DNA of 9,610 nucleotides. It comes from Bifidobacterium breve. Its GTDB lineage: Bacteria; Bacteroidota; Bacteroidia; Cytophagales; UBA9547. The stretch lies in contig CALPQG020000069.1 in assembly GCA_943325655.2 (NCBI GenBank), positions 1 through 9,610 of the forward strand, given 5' to 3'. The notes under the pieces are model-generated. The model made no database searches, had not been told where the DNA came from, and saw only the letters and a program-made list of their open reading frames with translations. Shown here piece after piece: positions 1 to 6,572 of this stretch. A program made the position numbers and the translations under genes. Position 1 is the first letter of the stretch, and each line of letters begins with the position of its first letter.

Positions 1-634
1 ATAGTAAACGGTTGGTTTTTGGGTATTCAAAATTTTGTTGTACCCAGGCAATAAATTCCTCCAAACCACCCAGTCTGTTGTTGAGCATCATGGAATTTTT
101 ATTGGTACCGTTGAGTCCGGCGAGAGAATCTTTGGTTTTGGTTTCAGCCAAACTGTCCGCCACTGCTGCAGCAATACTATCTGCTTTGCTCAATCCATTT
201 TTAACAAGGGTATCGATTTTAATTGGCTCAACCTTGGTGTTGGTGATTTTGTTAAAATCAAGTTTGTTGGTTTTTTGAATTTTTTCTACTGGAGTGTCTT
301 TAGGCTTTTCGGGTTTTTTCTCCGGATCCTTGGTCTTTTTGGGTTTCTCTGCTGCTCCTTTTGGAAGCTCAGGCAAAATGTTTTGTTTAAGTCTCAGGTC
401 AAAACCATCATAAAGGCTCAAATCAACCACTCTTGCTGATTCATCAGCAAAAGAATTTAAATATATTTTTGAAGCAACAGCACAAACAATAGCCGTTACA
501 CAAACAACCGTCAGGGCAAAAGTGATTCTGTTGTCATACGCCTTTCTTAACACATAAGCGCCATAGGTTTTGTTACGACCTTCAAAAGTGAATTCGTCCA
601 GGTTAATTTTATATCGTATGAAATTGAAGTTCAA
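1..634 (-). CDS. TonB-type energy transducer, 3' part cut by the window edge
   Basis: Reading right to left, this frame encodes about 211 residues and runs off the left edge. It starts with a short cytoplasmic segment carrying FEGRNKTYGAYVLRK (about residues 17-31), a motif typical of Bacteroidota TonB-like transducers. One membrane segment follows (about 38-58, ITFALTVVCVTAIVCAVA), then a Lys/Pro-rich periplasmic linker (KPKKTKDPEKKPEKPK) and a Ser/Ala-rich stretch. The last visible residues (GGLEEFIAWVQQNFEYP) match the beginning of the TonB C-terminal domain, so only that domain is missing. Family role: couples proton motive force through ExbB/ExbD to outer-membrane receptors. No ATG exists in the relevant stretch. 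The in-frame stop is at 650-652, leaving TTG at 632-634 (chosen) or TTG at 644-646 as the start. The gene lies downstream of the ppa terminator, so it probably has its own promoter, but I found no convincing TAnnTTTG box. Neither exbB/exbD nor a receptor gene is in view. Confidence 0.85.
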   Translation of the reverse strand, partial: MNFNFIRYKINLDEFTFEGRNKTYGAYVLRKAYDNRITFALTVVCVTAIVCAVASKIYLNSFADESARVVDLSLYDGFDLRLKQNILPELPKGAAEKPKKTKDPEKKPEKPKDTPVEKIQKTNKLDFNKITNTKVEPIKIDTLVKNGLSKADSIAAAVADSLAETKTKDSLAGLNGTNKNSMMLNNRLGGLEEFIAWVQQNFEYPKTNRLL

Positions 635-705
635 TGTATAGGGCAAGTATTACTTGTACTAAATTTGTATCAATTAGGTTTCTTAAAATGATTGTATTTA
701 AACAA

Positions 706-738
706 ACGAAAAACACACCAATGATTACTGGTGTGTTT
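706..738 (-). terminator. Intrinsic terminator of ppa
   Basis: A perfect 10-bp inverted repeat (AAACACACCA at 711-720 and TGGTGTGTTT at 729-738, 8-nt loop) starts 16 bases past the ppa stop codon. Read on the minus strand, the second arm ends in a run of five T (GTGTGTTTTTCG), the classic form of a Rho-independent terminator. It separates ppa from the TonB-type gene. Confidence 0.8.
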
Positions 739-753
739 CGCGTTTGTAAGGTA

Positions 754-1290
754 TTATCTAAACGTTTTATTGTATAAATCAATACTTTCATTGATAATTC
801 GAATGGCTTCTTCTTTGCCAAAGAAATCTTCAACCACAACTTCTTTATGTTCTAATTTTTTGTAATCTTCAAAAAAACGACGAACCTCTAACAAAATATG
901 AGAAGGCAATTCTTCAATATTGTCGATGTGGTTTACAGACATGTCATTTTTAGCTACAGCAATAATTTTATCATCCGCTTCACCATTGTCAATCATTCGC
1001 ATTACACCAATTACTTTGGCATCGATAAGACACAAAGGTTGTACGTCTACAGAACAAAGTACCAATATGTCTAATGGATCATGGTCATCACAAAAAGTTT
1101 GAGGAATAAATCCGTAATTGGCTGGATAATGTACTGCAGAAAATAGTACCCTGTCAAGTTTAAGCATGCCGCTTTCTTTGTCAAGTTCATATTTGGCCTT
1201 GCTACCTTTTGGGATTTCAATGACAGCAGTTACTTCTTCAGGTGCATTTTTACCGTATGATACTTTGTGCCAGGGATTAAAGTGTTCCAT
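754..1290 (-). CDS. ppa: Inorganic pyrophosphatase (family I, soluble)
   Basis: The 178-residue product is a complete family I pyrophosphatase, close to E. coli Ppa in length. It hydrolyses pyrophosphate to two phosphates in the cytoplasm, using Mg2+. All residues expected at the active site can be placed: Glu25, Lys33, Glu35, Arg47, Tyr59, the metal-binding triad Asp69/Asp71/Asp74 in DHDPLDIL, Asp101, Asp106, Lys108 and the Tyr143-Lys144 pair. In the signature, His70 occupies a position where Gly, Asn, Ser or Asp is common; this should be harmless. The ATG start gives the usual N-terminus (MEHFNPWHKVSYG). The gene is bracketed by intrinsic terminators, one after the upstream gpmI and one after its own stop, so it is probably monocistronic. 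It would pull forward pyrophosphate-producing reactions such as that of Acs, encoded further right. Confidence 0.97.
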   Translation of the reverse strand: MEHFNPWHKVSYGKNAPEEVTAVIEIPKGSKAKYELDKESGMLKLDRVLFSAVHYPANYGFIPQTFCDDHDPLDILVLCSVDVQPLCLIDAKVIGVMRMIDNGEADDKIIAVAKNDMSVNHIDNIEELPSHILLEVRRFFEDYKKLEHKEVVVEDFFGKEEAIRIINESIDLYNKTFR

Positions 1291-1321
1291 TCTTTTTTAA
1301 TTTAATTTTATGATTGTTTAA

Positions 1322-1362
1322 TTTTAAAAATCAAGCTTTGCTAAGTTCTTAACAAAGCTTGA
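1322..1362 (-). terminator. Intrinsic terminator of gpmI
   Basis: An inverted repeat with arms TCAAGCTTTG (1331-1340) and CAAAGCTTGA (1353-1362) continues inward, after one mismatch, as TAAG/CTTA around a TT loop, giving about 14 bp. On the minus strand it is followed by ATTTTTAAAATT. It begins 23 bases past the gpmI stop and ends before the ppa start, so it likely ends gpmI transcription. The ppa promoter must then lie in the short AT-rich stretch 1291-1330 or overlap the hairpin. Confidence 0.78.
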
Positions 1363-1385
1363 AACATTGTTGTTGGGTAAGATTT

Positions 1386-2906
1386 TTAAAGTAATGACAC
1401 GCCGCTCATTTCAGCAGGTTTTGAAATGCCCATCAATTCAAGAATAGTAGGCGCTAAATCTCCCAATTTTCCGTCTTTGATTCTTTTGGTATAATTTTTA
1501 TCCACCAAAATGCAAGGAACCAAATTGGTGGTGTGTGCCGTATTTGGAGAACCATCTTCGTTGATCATATAATCAGAATTTCCATGATCGGCGATGATAA
1601 TAAAGGAATAGCCGTTTTCCAACCCTACTTTCACCACCGCTTCAGCACAATGGTTAACGGTTTCACAAGCTTTTACTGCTGCCGAAAATACACCAGTATG
1701 ACCCACCATGTCAGCATTCGCAAAATTCAAACAAACAAAATCAGCTTCTTGTTTTTTCAATTCAGGAATAATTTTGTCTTTGATATCATTGGCACTCATT
1801 TCAGGTTGTAAGTCATAAGTGGCCACTTTTGGAGAAGGGCATAAAATATGTGTTTCGCCTTCAAATGGTTTTTCTCTTCCGCCATTGAAGAAAAATGTTA
1901 CGTGAGGGTATTTTTCAGTTTCAGCAATTCTGATTTGTTTTTTTCCGGCACTGGCCAACACTTCACCCAAGGTATTGTTGAGGTTATCTTTGTCAAAAAT
2001 AACTTTTACATTGTTAAAGGTAGGGTCATAATTGGTAAGGGTAACGTAGTACAAATCAAGTTTGTGCATGTCTTGTTCATGAAAATCTTTTTGCGTCAAA
2101 GCCAAAGTAATTTCACGACCACGATCGGTACGGTAATTAAAACAAATCACTACATCTCCTTCTTCAATTAAAGCAAGTGGTTTTTCGTTTGCGTCTGTAA
2201 CTACAATAGGGTTAATGAATTCATCGGTGATATTGGCAGCATAAGAAGCTTCAATGGCTTCAATGGCATTTGAAGTATGTGCTCCAACACCTTTTACCAT
2301 AAGGTCATACGCCAATTTAATACGCTCCCAACGGTTGTCTCTGTCCATGGCATAATAGCGGCCGATTACTGAGGCAATTTTTCCGGTAGTTTTGTCGAGG
2401 TGTTGTTGTAAATCTTTCAGGTAGTTTAATCCACCTTTAGGATCTGTATCGCGCCCATCGGTAAAGGCATGGATAAATAATTGATCTATCTGGTTGTCTT
2501 TTGCAATAGCGGTCAAACCTTTGAGGTGTTCAATGTGTGCATGAACGCCACCGTCAGACACCAAGCCTATAAGGTGTACTTTTTTGTTATTTTTTTTGGC
2601 GTAATCAAAAGCATCAAGCAATGTTTTTTCTTTGTCCAAGGTGTGGTCTTTTACTGCAAGGTTAATTTTTACCAAGTCCTGGTACACAATTCTACCTGCA
2701 CCAATATTCATGTGACCAACTTCTGAATTGCCCATTTGTCCTTCAGGTAAGCCCACTGCAAGACCTGAGGCTTCCAATTTACTATGAGGGTAATCGACAT
2801 ATAAGCTGTCTATAAAAGGGGTGTTGGCGGCATCAATGGCTGAAACTTTTGGGTTAGTGGCTAAGCCCCAACCGTCTAAAATAAGAAGTACAACTTTTTT
2901 GTTCAT
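1386..2906 (-). CDS. gpmI: 2,3-bisphosphoglycerate-independent phosphoglycerate mutase
   Basis: The 506-residue product interconverts 3- and 2-phosphoglycerate in glycolysis and gluconeogenesis and belongs to the alkaline-phosphatase superfamily of Mn2+ enzymes. Its length is normal for the family (about 505-515). The N-terminus has LLILDGWG with metal ligand Asp11. GQMGNSEVGHMNIGAGR carries Ser61, the residue phosphorylated during catalysis. The central insertion domain shows HAFTDGRDTDPKGG and NYRTDRGREI, which bind substrate phosphate. The C-terminal metal ligands are Asp399 and His403 (ADMVGHTG), Asp440 and His441 (ADHGNSD) and His458 (NTAHTTN). All are present and the frame is intact, so the enzyme should be active. 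The ATG start is followed directly by the conserved beta strand, as usual. A TAnnTTTG promoter box lies about 50 bases upstream, and the gene is divergent from the epimerase-like gene at 3048. Confidence 0.97.
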   Translation of the reverse strand: MNKKVVLLILDGWGLATNPKVSAIDAANTPFIDSLYVDYPHSKLEASGLAVGLPEGQMGNSEVGHMNIGAGRIVYQDLVKINLAVKDHTLDKEKTLLDAFDYAKKNNKKVHLIGLVSDGGVHAHIEHLKGLTAIAKDNQIDQLFIHAFTDGRDTDPKGGLNYLKDLQQHLDKTTGKIASVIGRYYAMDRDNRWERIKLAYDLMVKGVGAHTSNAIEAIEASYAANITDEFINPIVVTDANEKPLALIEEGDVVICFNYRTDRGREITLALTQKDFHEQDMHKLDLYYVTLTNYDPTFNNVKVIFDKDNLNNTLGEVLASAGKKQIRIAETEKYPHVTFFFNGGREKPFEGETHILCPSPKVATYDLQPEMSANDIKDKIIPELKKQEADFVCLNFANADMVGHTGVFSAAVKACETVNHCAEAVVKVGLENGYSFIIIADHGNSDYMINEDGSPNTAHTTNLVPCILVDKNYTKRIKDGKLGDLAPTILELMGISKPAEMSGVSLL

Positions 2907-2955
2907 GATAGGTATATATTTTTTCGTTTAAAAATTCTTCTCTTTTCTAAGTTTT

Positions 2956-2963
2956 CAAAGATA
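2956..2963 (-). promoter_or_regulatory. Candidate -7 promoter box for gpmI
   Basis: On the minus strand these bases read TATCTTTG, an exact match to the Bacteroidota -7 consensus TAnnTTTG. They lie 49 bases before the gpmI ATG, which would leave a leader of about 43 nt. No good TTTG/TTG -33 box sits at the expected 19-23 bases; the nearest is TTTC. The call rests on the -7 box and its position. Confidence 0.4.
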
Positions 2964-3008
2964 ATAATTAAAGACTGAAATTATCTGAAAATAATGATAA
3001 CATATTAG

Positions 3009-3035
3009 TCGTTAAATGAGTATTAGTGCTAACGA
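3009..3035. repeat. Short inverted repeat in the divergent gpmI / epimerase-like spacer
   Basis: TCGTTA (3009-3014) and TAACGA (3030-3035) form a 6-bp inverted repeat with a 15-base spacer. It ends 12 bases before the start codon of the plus-strand gene. It could be an operator half-site pair or a weak hairpin in the leader, but repeats of this length also arise by chance. I saw no TAnnTTTG box for the plus-strand gene here. Confidence 0.2.
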
Positions 3036-3047
3036 ACACATTTTCAC

Positions 3048-3965
3048 ATGAAAAGAATATTAATTACTGGAGGGTCGGGCTTAGTTGGAACTAAACTAAG
3101 TCAACTATTATTAGCACAAGGGTATGAAGTAGCGCATTTGACCAGGGGAAAAGATTATTACCAACACCCACAGATTAAAACTTTTCAATGGAATATTTTT
3201 AAACAAACCATAGATCCGGAAGCGGTATTGTTTGCCGATATTATCATTCATTTGGCTGGAGCAAGTATTGCTAAAGGACATTGGTCCCCAAAACGTAAGA
3301 ATGAAATTTTAAAAAGCAGGGTGCTTTCTACCCGGTTGCTGTACCAAACCTTGAGTTCTGTGAACCACAAAGTAGAAGCCGTAATTTCTGCTTCAGCCAT
3401 TGGCATATATGGTTATGATACTGGTTTAGCACTGATCAAAGAAGACAGTGCTCCAGGAGAAGATTTCTTGGCAAATGTGGTGGTGCAATGGGAAGCAGAA
3501 GTCAATAAAATTGCCATACTGGGAATCAGGACCTGTATTTTGAGATTGGGAATTGTATTGGCCAAAGAAGGAGGTGCTTTGCCTCAATTGGTCAATCCAG
3601 TAAAATGGTGGGTAGGTTCGCCTTTGGGCACAGGAAACCAAATTATGTCATGGATTCATATCGATGATTTGTGTCACCTATTTCTTTTTGCCATTGAAAA
3701 CAATACTGTTAAAGGGGTATACAATGCTGTTGCTCCTAATCCTGTTGCCAACACGGAAATGATGCAAACCATTGCCCGAAAACTTCATAAACCACTTTTT
3801 TTACCCAAGGTTCCTGCTTTTGTTTTGCGGTTCATTATGGGAGAAATGTCCCAAATTGTATTGGGAGGAAATAAAGTAAGTGCCGATAAAATTATTCAGT
3901 CGGGTTTTAAATTCAAATATCCTCAATTGTCATTGGCATTGAAAAATATTTTGAAAAATGAGTAG
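3048..3965 (+). CDS. YfcH/SulA-type NAD(P)-dependent epimerase-like protein (TIGR01777 family)
   Basis: This 305-residue protein matches the atypical short-chain dehydrogenase family that includes E. coli YfcH (about 297 residues). The N-terminal Rossmann fold opens with ILITGGSGLVG, whose GxxGxxG glycines are Gly8, Gly11 and Gly14. HLAGASI (68-74) and SASAIGIYG (114-122) follow at the expected spacing. The C-terminal part (about 245-303) is the DUF1731 tail of this family (LPKVPAFVLRFIMGEMSQIV). The usual YxxxK catalytic pair is absent: Tyr121 is not followed by Lys at +4. This is normal for the family, whose substrate is not established. It probably binds NAD(P) in the cytoplasm; sugar-nucleotide epimerase is only a name by homology. 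It is transcribed alone, divergent from gpmI, and followed by a large hairpin. Confidence 0.92.
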   Translation: MKRILITGGSGLVGTKLSQLLLAQGYEVAHLTRGKDYYQHPQIKTFQWNIFKQTIDPEAVLFADIIIHLAGASIAKGHWSPKRKNEILKSRVLSTRLLYQTLSSVNHKVEAVISASAIGIYGYDTGLALIKEDSAPGEDFLANVVVQWEAEVNKIAILGIRTCILRLGIVLAKEGGALPQLVNPVKWWVGSPLGTGNQIMSWIHIDDLCHLFLFAIENNTVKGVYNAVAPNPVANTEMMQTIARKLHKPLFLPKVPAFVLRFIMGEMSQIVLGGNKVSADKIIQSGFKFKYPQLSLALKNILKNE

Positions 3966-4003
3966 TGATAACAGCTTAATGGTCATTTAGCTCAAACGGA
4001 TTT

Positions 4004-4037
4004 TCGCTATGTCAGGTGAAAACACCTGACATAGCGA
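4004..4037. repeat. Perfect 15-bp hairpin with AAAA loop after the epimerase-like gene
   Basis: The arms at 4004-4018 (TCGCTATGTCAGGTG) and 4023-4037 are exact reverse complements around an AAAA loop, making the strongest uninterrupted stem in the window. It begins 38 bases past the stop at 3963-3965, so it may terminate that gene or protect the 3' end of its mRNA. Neither strand has a T run after the stem, so it is not a standard intrinsic terminator. It lies beside the structured island at 4104-4193 and could belong to the same repeat unit. Confidence 0.75.
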
Positions 4038-4046
4038 TTCAAACCG

Positions 4047-4193
4047 CTAGTAATCATTAGAAATAATATACTGCAATCCGTCGGGTGAAATTAAATATTT
4101 GATGGTGGGCATTTGCGTTAGCGATAGTCCCGATGCTTCGGGATTGTTTGATCGCGCTTTTCGCGGGAGAGTGCCGAAAGCGCGGGCATCGCC
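4047..4193 (-). other. Open frame through the structured island; repeat-encoded peptide or gene remnant
   Basis: The minus strand is open from just after a TAG (4194-4196) to a TAG at 4047-4049, giving 48 codons. The only ATG is at 4110-4112, which would make a 21-residue peptide (MPTIKYLISPDGLQYIIS and three more residues). Upstream of that ATG the frame reads GDARAFGTLPRKARSNNPEA, then SGLSLTQ, with no start codon. The ATG-proximal part looks protein-like, while the upstream part coincides with the GC-rich hairpins and is better explained as RNA or DNA structure. I do not recognise a known domain. It may be the 3' end of a lost gene joined to a repeat, or simply how this repeat family reads in one frame. 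Confidence 0.3.
4104..4193. repeat. GC-rich multi-hairpin island, probable dispersed intergenic repeat
   Basis: This block is far richer in G and C than the surrounding AT-rich spacer and is packed with pairing segments: TCCCGA/TCGGGA around TGCT; CGCG/CGCG around CTTTT; GCGCTTT (4155-4161) with AAAGCGC (4177-4183); CGATGC (4131-4136) with GCATCG; and GGGC/GCCC around ATC at the end. Some are mutually exclusive, so several folds are possible. The composition jump and nested stems resemble short structured repeats scattered between genes in Bacteroidota genomes. That family assignment is from memory of the pattern, and only one copy is in this window. Its flanks also lack a transposase. Confidence 0.5.
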
Positions 4194-4196
4194 CTA

Positions 4197-4513
4197 AAAA
4201 TCCTATTAATCATGTTTATGGCTAATCAATCCTAAAAAAACGATACTAGCGTTTGACACTTTTGATAAGCTCAAATTACATCAACCCACAACAAATCATT
4301 TAGCACTATAATTGTATACTTTTTATTTTTCACAAAATTATGCCTAATATTTCCCGCTTTTCATAAATATTTAACCAACAGGAACCTAATTGAAGTTTAT
4401 TTTCAATTTTTGAGGTACGATTTAGGGTCTAAAAATTAAAATATTTGCCACAAATATTTTTTTTGCCTACATTAGAAGGTTGAAATAAGAAAACAAAGTA
4501 ACAATATCTATTT
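4197..4513 (+). promoter_or_regulatory. AT-rich leader and probable promoter region of acs, with two stem-loops
   Basis: These 317 bases hold no gene. Two inverted repeats lie before acs. AATTGAA (4388-4394) pairs with TTCAATT (4402-4408) and is followed by TT and TGAGG. AAAATATTTG (4438-4447) pairs with CAAATATTTT (4451-4460) around CCA and runs into four more T. The second lies 53 bases before the ATG and could be an attenuator-like hairpin or a palindromic operator. I found no exact TAnnTTTG box; AATATTTG at 4440-4447 differs by one base and overlaps the second palindrome. Spacing suggests the promoter is inside this region, since the upstream gene ends in a large hairpin. Confidence 0.4.
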
Positions 4514-6424
4514 ATGGCAGTAAGAATTAATTCTTTCGAACAATACAAAGAAGACTACAAACTTAGTGTTGAAAACCCGGAGGCTTTTTGGGCTGGTGTG
4601 GCTGACACTTTTACATGGAAAAAGAAATGGGACAAAGTTCTGGAATGGAACTTTACTGAACCTAAAGTGGAGTGGTTTAAAGGCGCCCAATTAAACATTA
4701 CAGAAAACTGTTTAGACCGTCATTTAGCTACCAAAGGCGACGCCATCGCTTATGTTTGGGAATCAAATGATGTGAATGAAGCCAACAGAACATTAACGTA
4801 CAAACAACTTCACGAGGAAGTTTGCAAGTTTGCCAATGTACTTAAAAGCAATGGGGTAAAAAAAGGAGACCGTGTATGTATGTACATGCCGATGGTGCCT
4901 GAATTGGCCATTGCTTGTTTAGCGGCTGCACGTATTGGAGCGATACATTCCGTAGTTTTTGCAGGTTTTTCTGCTCAAGCATTGTGCGATAGAATTTCTG
5001 ATGCAAAAGTAGAAGTCGTAATTACTTCAGACGGAAACTTCAGGGGAAACAAAGATATTCCTGTAAAAGCAATTGTAGACGAAGCCATCAAAAACCTTGA
5101 TTTCGTTCGTAAATCTATTGTTTTCAAACGTACTGGTGGTCCAGTGATCATGAAAGAAGGCAGAGACATTTGGTGGTCAGACGAAATGGCTACAGCCTCT
5201 CCTGTTTGTGAAGCAACGCCTGTTGACGCGGAAGATCCATTGTTTATTTTGTATACTTCAGGTTCTACCGGACAGCCAAAAGGGGTAGTGCATACCACGG
5301 CTGGTTATATGGTAAGTACATATTATACTTTCCTAAATGCTTTCCAATACAACGAAGGAGAATTATACTTCTGTACTGCTGATATTGGATGGATTACAGG
5401 TCACTCTTACATGATGTATGGTCCTTTATTGGCTGGTGCATCTTCTGTAATGTTTGAAGGGGTTCCTACTTATCCAGACGCAGGAAGGTTCTGGCAAATT
5501 GTTGAAAAATTAAAAGTAAATATATTCTATACCGCTCCTACTGCAATTCGTGCCTTGGAAGCATTCGGGTTAGAATTTGTAAATAAATACGACTTGTCTT
5601 CTTTAAGGGCTTTGGGTTCTGTAGGGGAACCAATTAACGTGGAAGCATGGAATTGGTACAATGACTATATTGGTAAAGGCAATTGCCCAATTGTGGATAC
5701 CTATTGGCAAACGGAAACAGGTGCCTTTATGATTACACCAATTGCAGGTATCACACCAACCAAACCAGCTTATGCAACTTTACCACTTCCAGGGGTTCAA
5801 TTAGCAATCATGGATGCTGAAGGTAAAGAAATTTTGGGCAATGATGTAGAAGGAAACCTTTGTGTGAAATTCCCATGGCCATCAATGATCAGAACCACTT
5901 ATGGTGACCATGAACGTTGTCGTCAAACTTATTTCTCCGCTTATCCAGGATATTATTTCACTGGTGATGGTTGCAAAAGAGATGAAGATGGTTACTACAG
6001 AATTACTGGTCGTGTGGATGATGTGATCAATGTATCGGGTCACCGAATGGGAACTGCTGAAGTGGAGAATGCCATCAACGAACATAAAAATGTCATTGAA
6101 TCTGCCATCGTTGGATATCCTCATGATATCAAAGGTCAAGGCATTTACGCTTATGTGATTTGTGACCATGTGCCTGAGAATGCAGATGTACTTAGAAAAG
6201 AAATATTGGATATTGTGACTAAAATTATTGGTCCAATTGCAAAACCAGATAAGATACAAATTGTACCAGGTTTGCCAAAAACACGTTCTGGTAAAATTAT
6301 GAGAAGAATTTTACGTAAAGTGGCAGAAGGAGATGTGTCAAGTTTGGGAGATACATCTACCCTTTTAGATCCCTCGGTGGTTGATGCCATTGTAGAAGGA
6401 GCTTTGGTGCCGATTAAACAATAG
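4514..6424 (+). CDS. acs: Acetyl-CoA synthetase (AMP-forming)
   Basis: The 636-residue enzyme converts acetate, ATP and CoA to acetyl-CoA, AMP and pyrophosphate in the cytoplasm. It is an intact ANL-superfamily adenylate-forming enzyme, slightly shorter than E. coli Acs (652). The N-terminus is the ACAS-N segment (SFEQYKEDYKLSVENPEAFW). The phosphate-binding loop YTSGSTGQPKG starts at about residue 247. DTYWQTETG (395-403) carries Trp398, the residue that limits the pocket to acetate. TGDG (Asp485), Arg500, hinge Asp502, Gly509 and Arg511 follow (GRVDDVINVSGHR). PKTRSGK ends in catalytic Lys594, equivalent to Lys609 of Salmonella Acs and the usual site of inhibitory acetylation. No deacetylase or acetyltransferase gene is adjacent. 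The ATG start gives the normal N-terminus. A strong terminator 46 bases downstream makes it monocistronic. Its pyrophosphate product is the substrate of the ppa product encoded to the left. Confidence 0.98.
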   Translation: MAVRINSFEQYKEDYKLSVENPEAFWAGVADTFTWKKKWDKVLEWNFTEPKVEWFKGAQLNITENCLDRHLATKGDAIAYVWESNDVNEANRTLTYKQLHEEVCKFANVLKSNGVKKGDRVCMYMPMVPELAIACLAAARIGAIHSVVFAGFSAQALCDRISDAKVEVVITSDGNFRGNKDIPVKAIVDEAIKNLDFVRKSIVFKRTGGPVIMKEGRDIWWSDEMATASPVCEATPVDAEDPLFILYTSGSTGQPKGVVHTTAGYMVSTYYTFLNAFQYNEGELYFCTADIGWITGHSYMMYGPLLAGASSVMFEGVPTYPDAGRFWQIVEKLKVNIFYTAPTAIRALEAFGLEFVNKYDLSSLRALGSVGEPINVEAWNWYNDYIGKGNCPIVDTYWQTETGAFMITPIAGITPTKPAYATLPLPGVQLAIMDAEGKEILGNDVEGNLCVKFPWPSMIRTTYGDHERCRQTYFSAYPGYYFTGDGCKRDEDGYYRITGRVDDVINVSGHRMGTAEVENAINEHKNVIESAIVGYPHDIKGQGIYAYVICDHVPENADVLRKEILDIVTKIIGPIAKPDKIQIVPGLPKTRSGKIMRRILRKVAEGDVSSLGDTSTLLDPSVVDAIVEGALVPIKQ

Positions 6425-6431
6425 TTTTCAA

Positions 6432-6546
6432 GTTATCGGTTATCAGGTTTACAAGTTCTTTGATAACCTTCAATCAAATAAAAATGCACCATTTAGGTGC
6501 ATTTTTTATTTGATTGAACTTATTTTAATCTTGATAACTTGATAAC
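6432..6546. repeat. Cluster of GATAAC / GTTATC repeats around the acs terminator
   Basis: GTTATC occurs at 6432-6437 and within GGTTATCA (6439-6446); the latter is an exact inverted partner of TGATAACC (6461-6468). On the far side of the terminator, TTGATAAC is tandemly duplicated (6531-6538 and 6539-6546). Five copies of the GATAAC core thus flank the terminator stem, partly in inverted orientation. They may extend its secondary structure or be degenerate repeats; no protein-binding role can be shown from sequence. Confidence 0.5.
6471..6516. terminator. Strong bidirectional intrinsic terminator after acs
   Basis: The core stem ATGCACC / GGTGCAT around an ATTTA loop continues outward through A-rich and T-rich arms to CAATCAAAT (6471-6479) and ATTTGATTG (6508-6516), with a one-base bulge in the A/T tract. 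Reading plus, GGTGC is followed by ATTTTTTATTT; reading minus, by ATTTTTATTT. It should therefore stop transcription both ways. It ends acs and separates it from yidD. Confidence 0.88.
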
Positions 6547-6572
6547 AGAAAACTCGAAAACCGAAAACTAAA

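Noticed and set aside
35..439. Plus-strand open frame of 134 codons at the left end.
   Set aside because: It is antisense to the TonB-type gene, whose membrane segment, Lys/Pro linker and domain start are far more protein-like.
609..839. Minus-strand open frame of 76 codons overlapping the end of ppa and its terminator.
   Set aside because: Runs through the terminator hairpin in a different frame from ppa and resembles no family; shadow frame.
1848..2171. Plus-strand open frame of 107 codons inside gpmI; similar antisense frames lie inside acs (4975-5298, 5882-6259).
   Set aside because: Fully antisense to intact conserved enzymes, with composition typical of reverse-strand shadows.
4042..4055. 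AACCGCTAGTAATC looks like a piece of 16S rRNA.
   Set aside because: Only about 14 bases match the conserved 16S string; flanking sequence is unrelated and no other rRNA segment is present. Chance match.
6526..6533. TAATCTTG as a -7 box for yidD.
   Set aside because: One mismatch to TAnnTTTG, no -33 box at the right spacing, and it overlaps the GATAAC repeats; too weak to list.
6432..6546. Possible CRISPR or att-site interpretation of the repeats around the acs terminator.
   Set aside because: Repeat units are 6-8 bases, unevenly spaced, with no spacers, no cas genes and no integrase.
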